Below, piece after piece: positions 53,496-64,000 of a stretch of 64,000 nt of DNA. A program made the translations under genes and the position numbers. Origin of the DNA: Glebionis coronaria (taxonomy: Eukaryota > Streptophyta > Magnoliopsida > Asterales > Asteraceae); the NCBI GenBank assembly GCA_025667525.1, contig CM046876.1:82191512-82255511 (forward strand), written 5' to 3'. Within the stretch, counting starts at the first letter, position 1. Each line of letters starts with the position of its first letter. The notes beneath the pieces are model-generated. The model was not told where the DNA came from. It ran no database searches and was given only the letters and a program-made list of their open reading frames with translations.

Positions 53496-55170
53496 GATCA
53501 TTGCCATGACCTCATGCAATGCCACATTTTAAAGCACCAATTTACACTTTACTCATAATTAATCCACCTTGGCCAATATTAAATGCTTTTACACTACTCT
53601 ACACTATATGATGCATGATTTTGATTTTATACAATGCAATACAAAGAAAAGCAATCCTGTTTATATATTTTTGGATTTTATTGGAATGGCTTTGATGGAA
53701 ATAACTCATAAAGAAATCAAAGACTTTGATTGGGGCTTTAGTACCATGAACACTTATCACCCTCAAGTTTCACTTTCCTCATACCAAGCTTAAAAACAAG
53801 ATCATTGTTATCCACAAGTGAAAGTGCGTCAACTCATTCATATAGATTAATTGTGTTACTCTCATACCCCCACTTATGATGCCTCTAAGACCGGTTATTG
53901 TTTGAGAAAATTGCTTGAAAGCAAATTTGTCATTATTTAAAGCGTGAAATATAAGAAATGTAAAATCTCAAAATAAGGAAGCACAGTTTTAATCCTAAGT
54001 AACTATCTCATCCATTACTCGAAAAACCACCCATAATTGATATAAGTCCGAGTCAAGAATAATAAGTCATTCGCCTTATCTGTAAGATCTTTATGTCATG
54101 CATTAATAAGTAGCTACTCACTCGCTAAGGAAAATAAAACTCACGCAATAATTTATATCCTCCGCCTTTTTGAGACTTTGGATCTTCAATCCCTCAACCT
54201 GTCAAGGTAATATTGGATTGGAGCAACTATCAAATCCCCGCAACCCGTCAAGGTAATATTGGAATTCAATAGCTACTATAATTAACACTTCACTGCCCCT
54301 CTTGGGAGTCTTATATAATTAAAAAAAATTTCTTTTTCTAGCCACTCATTTTCTCAAGCCGCTTTTATTTTTCTTTATTCCTCACAAAGAAAGTTGAAAA
54401 TAATAAAAGGAAAAACACCCGCTAAGTATTAAGCATGACATAAGTCTAGTACACATAAAACGTTCTAACTTAGAATCTTAAGATGTACTTATACCAACCA
54501 CGAATGATTAGTAAAAAATGCATAAGAGACTACAAACCAATTAAAACCGTTCTTGATTATTTATTAACATATATACATGCGTTGATAAGAAAGTAAAGGT
54601 TACAAAAGGGGATATAAAAGCCACAGTTAATTAATATGAGGTTTATCTAGCCCTTTACACTTATTTCAAACTCTATCATCTCTTGTTCTCCATAATTTAA
54701 AATCTCAAATAATGAGACTAGTGGATGCTTATCCTAATAAACCAATAAGGTCTACATGGTTAAGGCTACTAGCTAGAGAGTGCTTGGATAAGCAAACTCA
54801 GGTTAAGTCAAAGTATCCATGGCGGACCTAATATGTCAAAGACTCCTAAATTAGTTAAACCATATCCTTTATTATATTTTTTTTCTTTTTATATATTTTT
54901 GATGAAAAACAAAAGAAGTAATATATACAATTCAAATGTGATATGCAAATGAAAAATGATTAATGCAAAAATTATGAATGCATATTTTTGGTGGCCAAAG
55001 TAGATCAAAAATTGAAAAGTGTTTGAAAAATTACTTTCCAAGTTATCATGAAGGTCAATGACAAAGTTCTAGGTAAGGTCACTTCGATAGAAGACCCCCT
55101 ACACTTAAGAAAAACATTATCCTCAATGTTTAAGAGTATTGGAGTAAACTCCCCTACACTTATGACATTG
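53496..55170 (-). other. E4 3' untranslated region, copy 1
   Basis: Non-coding and AT-rich. It shares blocks with the E3 3' region: CACCTTGGCC text next to the purine tract, and around 55077-55170 the run with CCCCCTACACTTAAG, CCTCAATGTTTAAG and ACTCCCCTACACTTA. It also holds a repeated CCCGTCAAGGTAATATTGG pair at 54196-54256. No gene. Confidence 0.7.
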
Positions 55171-55175
55171 CGTAC

Positions 55176-56619
55176 TGTAGAAACTAGAAGAGGGGGGGGG
55201 GGGGGTTGAATAGTTTCTAGTTAGTTTTCAAAACATTTCGGCTTAATCCACTGTGTGCGGTTCCTTATGTGTACCCGCGGTTCTTTATCAATAAAGAACC
55301 GCCGATCCATTTAGGGAACCACCGACAGTGAACTTAACCTTTTGTTACATGTTAAACTTTGACAGTCCTTTAAATCAAATTCTCGATCAAGCTTGACTAG
55401 ATATGAGATGTGTTTGATTGAAAGATAAATACTACAAGTAAGTAAACACACAAACACATCAAATCAAGAGTACATCAAGCAATAGTCTAAACCCTAAGCA
55501 CACACGTACTAAGCATAAGCTTTTCCTCAACTAGGATGTTTAGACAAAGTGATGTACACTTGACCATAATCTAAACACGAAGCACACACGTACTAAGCCT
55601 TAGCTTTTCCGCAACTTAGATGTTTGGATTATGATATGCACACAACACACAATATATAAATACATCTATAATAGTAAAGACATAAATGTAAAGGAAAGTA
55701 CCGACACGATGATTTATAGTGGTTCGGTCACGAAGCTCCTCTTCGCCCTACTCCACTCCTCGAGTACACCTTACTCGAGAGTTACTTCACTAGTCAACAA
55801 AACTCCTTTCAAGGCGGAGAAAACCATACACGTCGCTTACACATTTCCGACACTAAGCTAGATGTCGAGTCCTAATCTTAGGTAGGACCAATCTACACAA
55901 CGTTGCCCACTTCACCATTTAACGACACAAGGCTAGATGTCGAGTTCTAATCAAAAGATAGAACCAATCTTCACGACTCTTCACTTTGAAGCTAAGTGAG
56001 AACTTCACACAACACAACTACTAATCACTTTAAAGTTTAGTGAGAACTCACAAGACACAACCACATCACTTTATAGTTTAGTAAGAACTACCTAGACACA
56101 ACCACATCACTTTAGAGTTTAGTGAGAACTACCAAGACACAACCTAATCTACCCACTAGTTATGTTTTATGGCACAACATAACAAACCTTGTGTTTTATG
56201 GCCTAAACACATAAACCATATAGATCTAAACACACAACACTTAGATCTATAACTCTAACACTATATCCAAGTACTAACAAGACTTGGATCTACACAACTA
56301 ACACCTAATCCAAGGATACCCATCACTTGGATATTCTACCCTTACAAACACATCCAAGTGTACCCACAACTTGGATCTTCTACATATACATAGTAGGAAG
56401 ACAATAATCATGACTTGATCTAGAGACATCTTCATCATGTTATGACTCTAGACACTAACACTTCACAAGGGTGAAAGTGTTCTTCTCATTGCTCTTGAGG
56501 AGGATGAGGCAAATGAGGAATGGGATGTTGGAAGATTTTTGTGTGTTTTTCTTCAAGAAAAATGGAAGAGAATAGTCTTCTATTTATAGCCAACTCTTGC
56601 CTTGGAGAGCACCTTTTTA
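55176..56619 (-). repeat. S1 LTR, truncated copy in duplication copy 1
   Basis: Same sequence as 59496-60938 but lacking its U3 end because the duplication breakpoint falls inside. The left flank cgtac (55171-55175) is kept. A G run of 14 lies at 55192-55205. Confidence 0.85.
55985..56145. repeat. Short tandem repeats inside S1 (CACTTTAAAGTTTAGTGAGA type)
   Basis: Three to four units of about 41-45 bp with CACTTTAnAGTTTAGTGAGAACT and GACACAACCACAT text; also present at about 60304-60465. A second two-copy repeat with GCACACACGTACTAAGC lies at about 55499 and 55582. Confidence 0.8.
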
Positions 56620-56630
56620 TAGCCAACTCT
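56620..56630. other. Templated filler at the duplication junction
   Basis: The junction reads TTTATAGCCAACTCTTG, identical to 56584-56600 about 30 bases upstream, before copy 2 begins. Such copied filler is typical of error-prone end joining. Confidence 0.75.
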
Positions 56631-57800
56631 TGACAAGGATGTAAGAGAATGCAGGAATGAGAAGAAGATTTGAGTAAGAGTGAAAGTTGAATTTCATTAA
56701 TGGAGGAAAAGTTGGTTACAAAACGGTTAAAGCTAACTAACTAACTCTTAAGTGATTGTCAGTCACTTAAGAGTAGTTCTAACTAAATTACTAGGTGAAT
56801 TGACAGAGAATTTTACAAGTGTGTGAAAAAACACACACTAACTACATACATAAAATGAAGGCCTAACTGAGTATTTATAGAGGTTGGGATATAGTTAGTT
56901 GGAGTCTGGTGACGTATTGCAACCAATAGCATCCTTCCATGTGGCTTGATTCTCTTAATTGTTCACAGTCGTTGAAGAGCTCAAATTGGGGGTTTTTGTT
57001 GTAGTTGATTTCAAGTTAATTGGTTGCTGGGGTTGTAATCCTCTCTTGAAATAGAGCAATTTTGATGTTGATCATGTCTCTTGATATGTAGTCTAGCTCG
57101 ACTTCGATCCTGTGCTTGTTTGAATATAAGAGTGACAAGTGGCGTGTTTTTATTGGTGGGGTATGTGAGTTGCGGATCATAATCCATTTCTCAATTTTGT
57201 ATTGGTGTAATAAATGTGAGTGCACTGCACTGTGCTGATTCGTTGTAATTAATCGTGACGGCAGTAGTGGGGTGATGTGGAAAGGAGGTAGCAATCTATC
57301 TGAGCTCCATACTACTTCCCATTGGTCCATATAACTATCACTCGGATCAAACCAAACTTTGCCTATTTTTGTCATTATAAGTCCTTATAGTTTAGGCAGA
57401 ATAGGATTTAAGCCCCAAGCTTCATTTTTTTGACATATTTGGTCCTTCAAACTTCAAACTTGTTCATAAATCATCCTTTGACTTTGTTGACTTGAGAGTT
57501 GACCAAATTTGACTATGTTCTTGACTTTTGCATAATTACACTTTAGTCCCTCATCTTTGGAAGTTGTCAAGAAAGTTCCTTTGTCTTTACAAGGCTTGTC
57601 ACTTTTCATCCTTCTTTTGTCTTTTCTTCATCTTTAAGGCTTGATTTCACTTGTTTGCTCCAAATTTGTATCTTTGTTACCTACACAAGCACAAACATAA
57701 AACATACCCATAATACTGCTTTTATGTATAAAATTAGGTATTTTGCTTTGTGTTTTAGGGTGATTTGTGATATTATTGATATGTGATTTCACTCATATCA
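56630..57800 (-). repeat. E4 LTR fragment in duplication copy 2
   Basis: U3 and first part of R only; begins (minus strand) TGATATGAGTG at 57800 and is cut at 56630 by the breakpoint. Contains the TATA copy at 56872-56880. Confidence 0.85.
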
Positions 57801-59490
57801 AATCCCCTACACTTGATCATTGCCATGACCTCATGCAATGCCACATTTTAAAGCACCAATTTACACTTTACTCATAATTAATCCACCTTGGCCAATATTA
57901 AATGCTTTTACACTACTCTACACTATATGATGCATGATTTTGATTTTATACAATGCAATACAAAGAAAAGCAATCCTGTTTATATATTTTTGGATTTTAT
58001 TGGAATGGCTTTGATGGAAATAACTCATAAAGAAATCAAAGACTTTGATTGGGGCTTTAGTACCATGAACACTTATCACCCTCAAGTTTCACTTTCCTCA
58101 TACCAAGCTTAAAAACAAGATCATTGTTATCCACAAGTGAAAGTGCGTCAACTCATTCATATAGATTAATTGTGTTACTCTCATACCCCCACTTATGATG
58201 CCTCTAAGACCGGTTATTGTTTGAGAAAATTGCTTGAAAGCAAATTTGTCATTATTTAAAGCGTGAAATATAAGAAATGTAAAATCTCAAAATAAGGAAG
58301 CACAGTTTTAATCCTAAGTAACTATCTCATCCATTACTCGAAAAACCACCCATAATTGATATAAGTCCGAGTCAAGAATAATAAGTCATTCGCCTTATGT
58401 GTAAGATCTTTATGTCATGCATTAATAAGTAGCTACTCACTCGCTAAGGAAAATAAAACTCACGCAATAATTTATATCCTCCGCCTTTTTGAGACTTTGG
58501 ATCTTCAATCCCTCAACCTGTCAAGGTAATATTGGATTGGAGCAACTATCAAATCCCCGCAACCCGTCAAGGTAATATTGGAATTCAATAGCTACTATAA
58601 TTAACACTTCACTGCCCCTCTTGGGAGTCTTATATAATTAAAAAAAATTTCTTTTTCTAGCCACTCATTTTCTCAAGCCGCTTTTATTTTTCTTTATTCC
58701 TCACAAAGAAAGTTGAAAATAATAAAAGGAAAAACACCCGCTAAGTATTAAGCATGACATAAGTCTAGTACACATAAAACGTTCTAACTTAGAATCTTAA
58801 GATGTACTTATACCAACCACGAATGATTAGTAAAAAATGCATAAGAGACTACAAACCAATTAAAACCGTTCTTGATTATTTATTAACATATATACATGCG
58901 TTGATAAGAAAGTAAAAGTTACAAAAGGGGATATAAAAGCCACAGTTAATTAATATGAGGTTTATCTAGCCCTTTACACTTATTTCAAACTCTATCATCT
59001 CTTGTTCTCCATAATTTAAAATCTCAAATAATGAGACTAGTGGATGCTTATCCTAATAAACCAATAAGGTCTACATGGTTAAGGCTACTAGCTAGAGAGT
59101 GCTTGGATAAGCAAACTCAGGTTAAGTCAAAGTATCCATGGCGGACCTAATATGTCAAAGACTCCTAAATTAGTTAAACCATATCCTTTATTATATTTTT
59201 TTTTCTTTTTATATATTTTTGATGAAAAACAAAAGAAGTAATATATACAATTCAAATGTGATATGCAAATGAAAAATGATTAATGCAAAAATTATGAATG
59301 CATATTTTTGGTGGCCAAAGTAGATCAAAAATTGAAAAGTGTTTGAAAAATTACTTTCCAAGTTATCATGAAGGTCAATGACAAAGTTCTAGGTAAGGTC
59401 ACTTCGATAGAAGACCCCCTACACTTAAGAAAAACATTATCCTCAATGTTTAAGAGTATTGGAGTAAACTCCCCTACACTTATGACATTG
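57801..59490 (-). other. E4 3' untranslated region, copy 2
   Basis: Same content as 53482-55170. No gene. Confidence 0.8.
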
Positions 59491-59495
59491 CGTAC
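59491..59495. repeat. Target-site duplication of S1, left (cgtac)
   Basis: Identical to 61397-61401. Confidence 0.88.
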
Positions 59496-61396
59496 TGTAG
59501 AAACTAGAAGAGGGGGGGGGGGGGTTGAATAGTTTCTAGTTAGTTTTCAAAACATTTCGGCTTAATCCACTGTGTGCGGTTCCTTATGTGTACCCGCGGT
59601 TCTTTATCAATAAAGAACCGCCGATCCATTTAGGGAACCACCGACAGTGAACTTAACCTTTTGTTACATGTTAAACTTTGACAGTCCTTTAAATCAAATT
59701 CTCGATCAAGCTTGACTAGATATGAGATGTGTTTGATTGAAAGATAAATACTACAAGTAAGTAAACACACAAACACATCAAATCAAGAGTACATCAAGCA
59801 ATAGTCTAAACCCTAAGCACACACGTACTAAGCATAAGCTTTTCCTCAACTAGGATGTTTAGACAAAGTGATGTACACTTGACCATAATCTAAACACGAA
59901 GCACACACGTACTAAGCCTTAGCTTTTCCGCAACTTAGATGTTTGGATTATGATATGCACACAACACACAATATATAAATACATCTATAATAGTAAAGAC
60001 ATAAATGTAAAGGAAAGTACCGACACGATGATTTATAGTGGTTCGGTCACGAAGCTCCTCTTCGCCCTACTCCACTCCTCGAGTTCACCTTACTCGAGAG
60101 TTACTTCACTAGTCAACAAAACTCCTTTCAAGGCGGAGAAAACCATACACGTCGCTTACACATTTCCGACACTAAGCTAGATGTCGAGTCCTAATCTTAG
60201 GTAGGACCAATCTACACAACGTTGCCCACTTCACCATTTAACGACACAAGGCTAGATGTCGAGTTCTAATCAAAAGATAGAACCAATCTTCACGACTCTT
60301 CACTTTGAAGCTAAGTGAGAACTTCACACAACACAACTACTAATCACTTTAAAGTTTAGTGAGAACTCACAAGACACAACCACATCACTTTATAGTTTAG
60401 TAAGAACTACCTAGACACAACCACATCACTTTAGAGTTTAGTGAGAACTACCAAGACACAACCTAATCTACCCACTAGTTATGTTTTATGGCACAACATA
60501 ACAAACCTTGTGTTTTATGGCCTAAACACATAAACCATATAGATCTAAGCACACAACACTTAGATCTATAACTCTAACACTATATCCAAGTACTAACAAG
60601 ACTTGGATCTACACAACTAACACCTAATCCAAGGATACCCATTACTTGGATATTCTACCCTTACAAACACATCCAAGTGTACCCACAACTTGGATCTTCT
60701 ACATATACATAGTAGGAAGACAATAATCATGACTTGATCTAGAGACATCTTCATCATGTTATGACTCTAGACACTAACACTTCACAAGGGTGAAAGTGTT
60801 CTTCTCATTGCTCTTGAGGAGGATGAGGCAAATGAGGAATGGGATGTTGGAAGGTTTTTGTGTGTTTTTCTTCAAGAAAAATGGAAGAGAATAGTCTTCT
60901 ATTTATAGCCAACTCTTGCCTTGGAGAGCACCTTTTTACCCAATGGATAAAAGAGTAAACTACCCATTGGATAAAAGAGTGCACCTTATATTCTTAGAGC
61001 CCAAATTCAAAATTTGAAATTTGAATTTATTTTCTTCCCTCCATCTTCTAGAAATAAATTCAAAATTTGAATTTTGAATTTATTAGTTTCCCTCCATCTT
61101 CTAGAAGCTTCCAAAAATCTTGAGTAAGCCTAAACCGGCTTGACTACCCGCGGTTCTATATCTTCTCGCGGTTCGATGTCTCTAAGGAACCGCGTGTTCT
61201 ATGAGAGAACCGCTCGTCCTTCTTGTCTTTCATGACGAATTTAATCTTCAAGGTGTCAAGAGAAGTATACATAAGTATGCTTGAGTGATTACGAGTACCT
61301 TACACATTTTACATTATATATTGTGAGTTATACGTTTTTCATCACCAAAACATAAAGGGATCATCTTGATTAAACATCGTAATGTTTGCACTAACA
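59496..61396 (-). repeat. S1: solo LTR, 1.9 kb
   Basis: Plus strand TGTAGAAACTAG to CACTAACA; minus strand starts TGTTAGTGCAAAC. Flanked by perfect cgtac duplications with no internal region, so it is a solo LTR produced by recombination. The TATA-like CTATAAATAG at 60899-60908 on the minus strand supports that orientation. Contains a 13-base G run, several GGTTC/GAACC palindromes and the phrase TTTATAGTGGTTCGGTC often seen in plant LTRs. The superfamily cannot be decided from an LTR alone. Confidence 0.85.
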
Positions 61397-61401
61397 CGTA
61401 C
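61397..61401. repeat. Target-site duplication of S1, right (cgtac)
   Basis: Matches 59491-59495; E4 text resumes directly after it (GTTGTTTAACTCAAGCTAAGG, as in E3 near 7910-7940). Confidence 0.88.
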
Positions 61402-61430
61402 GTTGTTTAACTCAAGCTAAGGAAAGGTTT
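61402..61430 (-). other. Short continuation of E4 interior
   Basis: GCTAAGGAAA text aligned to the E3 3' region, ending where E10 starts. Confidence 0.6.
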
Positions 61431-64000
61431 TGTGACAATCCGTTAATTTATGGTTGATATTTTATTCTCAGATATTATTTAAAAACATTATTTTAATGCT
61501 ATATTATGAACTCACTTATTTTTGGGAAGAAATTTGGATTTACGTCTTGAAGTAGCATCGACTACGTCTAAACCGGAGGATTCTATGTTACGTGCTTACG
61601 TTTACATACACCGTTTTGGTGATAGTCCGACACTTCAGAAAATAAATTTATCCGCGAATATTATTTTGGGATTTTAAATTTGTGTTGGTTCATAAACTCA
61701 AAAATTTACGAGAAGAGATTAGAACTTACGTGAATAATTTAACGTCCTTTACGACTAAACCGGAAACCTTAGGATTACGTATTTACGTTTTTTAACTCCG
61801 CTTTTGATGAGACAATTTTTATTAGATTCGTTTTGTGCCGTTGATTCATAATTTATAAAAACGTTTTTCGTAAAACGACCCGAGGGCTCGTAAATCGAGG
61901 AAACTAGAATCGAGGAGTACCCGTAATTAAATGGGGATGAGACAAGATAAACTTGTCCCACCCCCACACATGGGACGGCAACAAGTATACAACACACCAC
62001 ATTTGGTGTCAGTTTTATATAAGCTAGATAGACACTTGTACATCTAGCATTCCAAACCACTAAAACTTAAAACAACAACACCAAAACCACTCACTTCATT
62101 TGCAACTCATGCAAACCACCATTTTTCTCTCCTCTCTCTCTCTAAATTTCGTCCATACCACCCCTAAAACACCCTCATTTGATCAAATCTAACCATGAAA
62201 TCCTATGTTATTCACATATATGATGAAGCCCTTATCAAGCTCTATTGATTGGTGGTGATTTAAACATCCAAGGAGAAGATTTGGTGATGTTCAAAGGCTG
62301 ATTTCTACATGAAGTTTACAAGTATTGGTGGCCATGAAGATTGGTGTTGATCTATCACAAGTTCTTCCATCAAAAATCCAAGCCTTGATGAATACTTACA
62401 CAATCTTGGTGGTATAAAGATTGTTCTTTCCATCCTCTTGTTATTCTGATTATGTAATCATGTATTTTATTTCTTATTGTATATGTATATGATGAATATA
62501 TGATGATAAAAACGTTGTGTGGGGGTCAAGTGTTGATAAATATGATTAAAGAGATGAAAAACCATAGGTAATAAGGTTAAAATCTTGCTAAATATGATGG
62601 CTGTATAAAAACAGTAAGTAACTAAATGTTAAAACGATAAAATGGTGAAGTGGAATCAATATACAATAAGTATTAGGTGTTATACACATGTGAGAGTTGG
62701 CCATACACTGAAATCATAAAAATGAGTGAGATATGATCAAGACAAGTTTAGAGTGCAAATCTGAGTACACTGTTTTGGACGAATTTTATAAAATACTTAG
62801 AGGTTGATTCATCAGTAGCTATAGGAATAAAATGAAGCACATATCATGTAGTTTCGGTGATAAAAATTCGAGGTCCTATCTCCATATAGAACTCTAGATA
62901 TGGACATTTTAGTGAACTTAAAGTTTAGGACCGATTTTGTGAAATTAAAGTTTAATATTATTATATAAGCACTCAAATAAATATAGTATAAAATATAAAT
63001 TAAAACCCACTAACTTATATATTTCATTTATATAAAAATGCATAAGGATAAATAAATGGACATTATATAAAAATGGTAGTTTGGTAAGTTTTATAAGCTA
63101 TAAAAAAACTATATACTAAGTTTTACGTCTTTTCGGCTAAAACCGAAAGATTAACGTTTTTGTTAAATAAAACATAGACGTTTGGACCCGTCTAATGTAA
63201 ACTTTTATAAACTCACATACTGATATATAAACATATATAACAAGTAAAAACCGATAAAACCCGAGCTTTACAACATACAGACATTAACGGGCCAAAGTAG
63301 CCTTAATGGACAATAAACCCGACTAATTTGGTAAAACACTTATAAACTTATTTATTGGGCTTAACCCATTTAGGCCGAACATATAAAGTATAATACTGAT
63401 AACAAAAGTATAATTGGGCTAATGAATAGTATTGGGCTTGTAATAGGCCCATTGGGCCTTAAAATGTAAACAAGTTGAACTAGTGTAACTAGTCTTGAAA
63501 ATTACCAACACATAAACACTATAATGAATGAGTAAAGATGTATAAATCCACTTGATCATCATATTTATAAAATCATCATATGTATACATAATTGTTATTT
63601 TTATAAAGTCATTGGACAAAAGTCTAAGACGAATATTATTTGTCTAGGTTTCCGTGATTGAAGCACGTACCGTACATCCGAAATGCCGATAACCGCTTTC
63701 CCACATCAACGTGAGTTCATAGCCTCGCACTCTTTTAAATGTTTTTATGAAATGTTTTATAAACCCGCGAGGGAGATAACATGTTAGTTTTTATGAAATA
63801 GGACACTATTTGTCCCGATTGTTTGTTTATTGATTTGGACCCGAATGATTGTATGACCCGATGAATGAATATATGACCCGATAAATGAAATGAAATGGAT
63901 TATTAAAGTTAGGTTATGTCACTAAAAGTCCCATTAGCATGAATTGTGAACTACCGGGATTTGGTAGACGCTTATGCATATAATAGTACTATTTGGGGAC
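61431..64000 (+). repeat. E10: probable chromovirus (Tekay/Del-like) LTR, cut by window end
   Basis: Starts TGTGACAATCCG, a typical chromovirus LTR start, exactly where E4 text stops. Contains ACGT-rich U3 text, a TATA box at 62016-62022 and a transcribed part of about 2 kb. The text GTGAGTTCATAGC near 63711 is of a kind often seen near the end of Tekay LTRs. No coding sequence; the small ORFs at 61755-62060 and 63419-63619 are not supported. The right end and partner LTR are beyond the window. Confidence 0.5.
62016..62022 (+). promoter_or_regulatory. TATA box in E10
   Basis: TATATAA in AGTTTTATATAAGC, about 585 bases from the LTR start; this also supports plus orientation. Confidence 0.55.

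Larger units (their letters stand above)
52310..60938. repeat. 4.3-kb tandem duplication (two copies)
   Basis: Copy 1 is 52310-56619 and copy 2 is 56630-60938 (offset 4,320 at the start). They differ by about nine substitutions and three one-base changes in homopolymers by my count. Each copy holds the U3 part of the E4 LTR, E4's 3' region and the right part of solo LTR S1. At the junction, 56620-56630 is extra sequence copied from about 30 bases upstream. Confidence 0.92.

Noticed and set aside
55192..55205. G-run as a quadruplex regulatory site
   Set aside because: A single uninterrupted G run differing by one base between copies (14 versus 13) looks like ordinary homopolymer slippage; no four-tract pattern.
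1..64000. tRNA or rRNA genes
   Set aside because: Only the short tRNA-complementary primer sites of retrotransposons were found; no cloverleaf or rRNA-like sequence was recognised by eye.

Overview
This window is plant nuclear DNA, almost entirely layered transposable elements. It holds one ordinary host gene, at 38349-39996. LTR retrotransposons with tRNA-Asp-like and tRNA-Met-like primer sites, a CACTA transposon with tnp2, DUF4218 and DUF4216 regions, and a spliced DUF604 glycosyltransferase gene all point to a flowering plant. Several copia and Athila families resemble ones I remember from Asteraceae (Tanacetum-like genomes). That is recollection, not a search result.

Element names used below: E1 = outer Ty3/gypsy Athila-like element (+). 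E2 = inverted relative at the left edge. E3 = gag-protease-only Athila-like element (-). E4 = Athila-like element with LTRs of about 3 kb (-). E5 = large Ty1/copia element (-). E6 = short copia element (-). E7 and E8 = decayed copia fragments (+). S1 = solo LTR. E10 = LTR at the right edge.

Layout. 1-954: start of an E2 LTR in minus orientation. 955-19862: E1, which lost its gag N-terminus to E2 and is split in integrase by E3 (4441-13461, flanked by the 5-bp duplication gtgag); its 3' LTR starts at 16193. 19863-36996: right part of a CACTA transposon, with a broken tnp2 gene, a DUF4216 ORF, a second tnpA/Transposase_24-type gene whose intron contains E5 (23936-34806), subterminal palindromes and the terminal TTGTAGTG. 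36997-38000: a hAT-like remnant and a foldback element with long inverted arms. 38349-39996: intact three-exon DUF604 gene. 40684-44163: E6 with perfect ggacc duplications. 44169-46985: E7. 46986-about 50430: E8. 50431-61430: E4 LTR and 3' region, containing a 4.3-kb tandem duplication and solo LTR S1 (59496-61396, duplication cgtac). 61431-64000: E10, probably a chromovirus LTR.

Inferred insertion order: CACTA first, then E1 into its tnp2 and E5 into its tnpA intron; E2 and E3 into E1. On the right, E8 into E7, E4 into E8, S1 into E4, then the tandem duplication that copied part of both E4 and S1; E10 also entered E4. E3 (LTRs about 99% alike) and the duplication (about 99.8% alike) are the youngest events. 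E3 is the most unusual element: it has gag and protease but no reverse transcriptase or integrase, carries an acidic ORF where pol should be, and yet moved recently, so it presumably uses the enzymes of a relative. All pol genes in the window carry stops, frameshifts or changed catalytic residues. Only the DUF604 gene and the E3 gag-protease ORF look intact.
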